From assembly GCF_949628215.1 (NCBI RefSeq), contig NC_134280.1:4557001-4621000 (forward strand): a stretch of 64,000 nucleotides of DNA, written 5' to 3'. The translations under genes and the position numbers were made by a program. Source of the stretch: Phalacrocorax aristotelis. Taxonomy: Eukaryota; Chordata; Aves; Suliformes; Phalacrocoracidae. Below, piece by piece: positions 61,250 to 64,000 of the stretch (positions are counted from its first letter, which is position 1; every line of letters starts with the position of its first letter). A model generated the notes under the pieces. The model searched no databases. It was not told the origin of the DNA and worked only from the letters and a program-made list of their open reading frames with translations.

Positions 61250-61970
61250 ACCCCTCCGCGGCTCTGCTGAGCTGCAAAGACACATTGCGGGGGGGGCGGG
61301 GGGGTGTCCCCCTTCCTTCCTGTGCCATGCTTCATCATCAGAAAGGTGTTCTCTGATCAGGAGATTTTTGGAGCGCAATCGCTGGTGCCTGTCGCTGGCA
61401 TTCCAGTCCTTGCTTTAGGCACACGTTCAATGCACAGTTCAAGAGCAGTTTATCTTAGCTTAATGTAAGTAAAAGTACAGTGTCGGATCAGTGTTCCATT
61501 TGTTTCGGTTTTTCTTCAGGAGGGGGAGAGAAAAAGAAAAAAAAAAAGTGCTGTAATAGATTTAACTCTTGTCAAAGGAGGGAAATTGTTTCGCAGCTCT
61601 TGAACACAGCCCTTTGGGCAGCTCCACGTTTACCTTCGGAAAGGAAAGTACAAGTAGGCAAGATGTGAAGTTTATCTTTGCGCTGAGGTTATTTTCGAGC
61701 TCTTTTAGAGGAAGAAACGGCTGCGGGTTGTGCTGGGAGTTGGGCATGAGCGGGTCGAGGCTCAGCCCCGTCAGCCCCCTTTGCAGATCAACGCCTTCGT
61801 TCAGCATCCCCAGCTCGGGCTGCCTTCGCTTACTTCGATATTAGTTCGCAATTACGCGCAGTGTAAACCAGCTTTTTGATTAACAAAACAGCAAAGCATT
61901 GGTTAAGAACACTTAAACTTAAAAAAAAAAAAAAAAGAAAGAAAAAAAAAGAAAATCCCCCTGGGAAGTG
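61250..61970. other. Promoter-distal stretch, no gene seen
   Basis: Mixed composition with an A-rich tract at 61921-61954. Short overlapping frames at 61562-61844 on both strands have no recognised domain. Confidence 0.3.
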
Positions 61971-61979
61971 GGCTCTGAA

Positions 61980-62190
61980 TTGGTTAATAATGTGCAGTAC
62001 TTGCTAAATTGCTGACTTCCAGATGTGGAAAATATCTTTCTTGTTTAGGACCTACGTAACCTGATTGGATTACGACAGAAGCGTCACATTGGAAGGCTTT
62101 TGAGTGATGATTTAATTAACCATACAGTAGAAAGCTGTATTTGCCAGGAAACCCCTTCCATATTTGCATAACCAATCCCTTCAGTGCAAA
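61980..62190. promoter_or_regulatory. Candidate promoter-proximal regulatory element
   Basis: Repeat-free block about 0.5 kb upstream of the main CpG island. It contains GATTTAATTAACCAT (62107-62122), a CCTGATTGGATTACG stretch (62059-62073), and a reverse octamer ATTTGCAT at 62162-62169 next to a CCAAT box at 62172-62176. Close pairing of octamer and CCAAT upstream of a CpG island suggests a proximal control element. Function is inferred. Confidence 0.38.
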
Positions 62191-62206
62191 GGTGGAGTCT
62201 GGGTTT

Positions 62207-62547
62207 CTTTTTTTTTTTCCTTCTTTTTTTTTTTTCTATATGTAATTTTATTTTAATTTTAATACTTGAAAAAGGTGAAAAACTTGTAACCTCCCCGAAG
62301 TTCAGTCCCACGCGTTCCTCGTCCGCGCCGTCCCTCTGCCCATCCAGCTACTTCCAAGGGGGAGCAGAGCCAGGAAGAGAGCCCATCTCACCCCTGATCC
62401 ATATCTGTGAACAAAACAGATGATAGACTGTAAGATCTCAGCACGGGGTTTGGGTTGTTGTTTTTTTTTTTTTTTCATCAGATTTAGCTGACTATTCAAA
62501 TAACCTGGATGTGTGCTGAAATGAAAGGGGAGAAAAAAAAAAAAAAA
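62207..62547. repeat. Cluster of T and A runs
   Basis: T-rich tracts at 62207-62236 and 62461-62475 and an A run at 62533-62547, separated by non-repetitive sequence. These simple tracts flank the upstream side of the CpG island. Confidence 0.85.
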
Positions 62548-62744
62548 GCCCCAAAAGAAACGCGTTAAGGATAAAAATAAAACAGCACCAAAACGAGCAG
62601 GAGTCAGCCAGGAGCTTATTTGCAGTGCCCGAACAGAGTTTAGTTTCTAGGCTTTATGTTAGGGTAAGTTCTCCCCTCCGCGAGAGCTCGGAGCGGGGCT
62701 GGGAGCCGGGACGGTGCGGGGCGCAGGATGCGGCCCCCGCCGCT

Positions 62745-63180
62745 CCGCGGGCGGGGCGGGGCGGGGCGGGGGGGGGGATCCCGCCCGGGGATGGCGGGGG
62801 GGGCGGGGGGGGGGGGGGACAGGCAGGGATCCAGCCTGGGGGCAGGGGATCCAGCGGGATCCTGGCGGGGGGGGGGATCCGGCAGGGATCTCGCCCGGGG
62901 GCGGGGTATCCCGCCTGGGGGAGGGAAGGGGGTGCGGGGGGGTGGGGGCAAGACCCGCACCCCGGAGGGGTAGGAGGGCAGAAGTTGGGGGGGGGGGGGG
63001 CAGGAGCGCACCCAGTGGGGAGAGGGGATGCAGCCGGGGGGGAAGCACGGATGCGCCCGGGGTGGGGGGGGCGGGGGGCAGAGGGTGCAGCCGGGCAGGG
63101 TTAGGGGTGGGGTGGGAGCAGGGGGTGCAGCCGCTGGGCAGGGGGTGCAGGCCCCCGGGGAGGGGGCCGGGGATGCGGTG
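62745..63180. repeat. Degenerate G-rich minisatellite
   Basis: Units of about 20 bases recur imperfectly. The first part (62776-62925) is built on GGGATCC, CAGCCTGGGGGC and CCGCCCGGGG words. A second part (62990-63170) is built on GGGGGTGCAGCCGGGC words. The copies are unequal and interrupted by G runs of 8-16 bases. Such arrays are variable in length and are often misassembled. Confidence 0.7.
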
Positions 63181-63205
63181 AGTTTCGGCGGGGTGAAGGC
63201 GGCGG

Positions 63206-63245
63206 GGCGCGGAGCGGCGCGGAGGGGCGCGGAGGGGCGCGGAGC
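63206..63245. repeat. Tandem array of 10-base unit
   Basis: Four copies of GGCGCGGAGC or GGCGCGGAGG in direct tandem, followed by GGCGGGG runs to 63290. It contains CpGs and SP1-like GGGCGG words. Confidence 0.85.
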
Positions 63246-63294
63246 GGCGGGGCGGGGGGCGGGCGCGGGGCGGGGGGCGGGCGGGAGGAGGTGG

Positions 63295-63739
63295 AATTGC
63301 ATTTCTGCCGCTAAAGCGTTCGCGGAGACTTCAAGGTATAATCTATCCCAGATCCTTTCCCAGAGAGAAACTTGGCGATCACGTTTCCACATGATGCTCA
63401 CGTTTGGTGCTCTTCAATTATCCCTTCCCACAAAGATAGGTGGCGTGTGTTTCAGGGTCTCTCCTCTCGCTCCTACAGAAAAGAAAAAGAAAAAAATGTC
63501 ATTAGAAGAGGCGTAACACGTCAGTCCGTCCCCAGGTTTGTGTTTCCTGGAGTGGCAGAAAGAGATCAGTCCTAACCTGCCCAGCAGGAATAACGGTCCT
63601 TCCGACAACTCTTTGCAAGGCTTTTTTACAATTTCTCCAGGAGCTGCATCTCCCTTCACCTTTTCTCCTCCACTTCGCGGCTTCTTCATGCTTTTTCTTC
63701 TCACCATTTCTGGCCAAAACTACAAACAAGACTTCGCAG
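63295..63739 (+). other. Candidate first exon, ends at consensus splice donor
   Basis: Starts somewhere after the G-rich array and ends at CGCAG, directly followed by GTAGGT at 63740-63745, a strong donor. A TATA-like word, GTATAATC, lies at 63336-63343. Several ATGs occur; the last, at 63688, opens a frame that stays open into the donor (17 codons, starting MLFLLTI). I recognise no known N-terminus, so the exon may be entirely 5' untranslated. The start base is not defined by the sequence. What lies right of 63740 looks like intron. Confidence 0.4.
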
Positions 63740-64000
63740 GTAGGTTCGGAATTTAATTCCATTTTCTCCTCTTTTTTTTTTTTTTTCCCTCCCCTTCTTT
63801 TTTTTCTCACACCACCTCACGCTCTAACGGGCTTATTTAATTCCGATAATATTTTATTTTTAAGCGTGTTAGCTTTCTGGCTTGCTTATACTTGGGGTGA
63901 AAAACCTTTTTTTTTTATTTATTTATTTTTTATTTTTAACCGAAACCTGAAGTCACTTCGGTACCGCTCCGGGAAGGGACGAGCAGTTTCGGGGTGCCCG
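63740..64000 (+). other. Candidate start of first intron
   Basis: After the donor the sequence becomes pyrimidine- and T-rich (T runs at about 63771-63786 and 63908-63941), with no exon-like signals before the end of the window. GC rises again at the very end (63960-64000). Confidence 0.35.

Larger units (their letters stand above)
62640..63310. promoter_or_regulatory. CpG island promoter of a plus-strand gene
   Basis: Very GC-rich with abundant CpG and strong G-over-C asymmetry on the plus strand. It lies immediately upstream of a candidate exon that ends at a consensus donor (63740). GG-rich runs could form G-quadruplexes and, if transcribed rightwards, R-loops. It is the strongest promoter signal in the window. 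The minus-strand proline-rich frame of 253 codons is opened by this composition and is not a gene. The downstream gene cannot be named. Confidence 0.68.

Noticed and set aside
60770-61378. 202-codon minus-strand frame
   Set aside because: It includes translated A-run (Phe) and GT-repeat (Thr/His) sequence across a CpG island and shows no domain.
62640-63401. 253-codon proline-rich frame on the minus strand
   Set aside because: It coincides exactly with the G-rich minisatellite; open frames occur there in several phases on both strands, so openness follows from composition.
1-64000. Perfect POU octamers at several sites
   Set aside because: About six perfect copies on both strands is only modestly above chance; individual sites are noted only where other motifs are clustered.

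Overview
The window looks like avian nuclear DNA. It carries a recognisable 3' end of a CR1 retroposon (about 4226-4290) of the type common in birds, an older CR1-type reverse-transcriptase fossil (about 48490-48866), and few repeats overall. It also holds several very decayed amniote-wide repeats (MIR/L2-like SINE tails and short foldback elements) that persist in bird and reptile genomes. GC is moderate, with CpG depletion outside a few islands.

I find no convincing protein-coding exon. Every open frame longer than 100 codons is explained by GC-rich or homopolymer sequence, or has no recognisable domain. The window reads as a gene-poor intergenic or intronic block. At the right edge (about 62640-63740) is a strong CpG island with an attached G-rich minisatellite, followed by a clean splice donor at 63740. 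This is best read as the promoter and untranslated first exon of a plus-strand gene whose body lies beyond the window; I cannot name the gene. Weaker CpG-rich patches lie at 25-100, 1090-1270, 30030-30240, 57850-57970 and 60815-61190.

Between these ends the sequence alternates between featureless AT-rich DNA, simple repeats, ancient repeat fossils and compact stretches rich in homeodomain, POU, forkhead and TALE-type motifs. The last group resembles conserved regulatory elements around developmental genes. The main candidates are 7180-7640 (three GACAGGTG motifs), 9270-9560 (forkhead cluster), 11720-12020, 30320-30780, 31290-31690, 32640-33010, 39160-39700, 44080-44360, 57530-57740 and 61980-62190. 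Their conservation is inferred from texture, not measured.

Other candidate transcription signals are a TATA box at 45796 with a strong splice donor about 150 bases downstream (45949), and a CpG patch at 30030-30240 with a strong donor at 30316. No tRNA, rRNA, CRISPR array, intact transposon or bacterial-type feature was seen.
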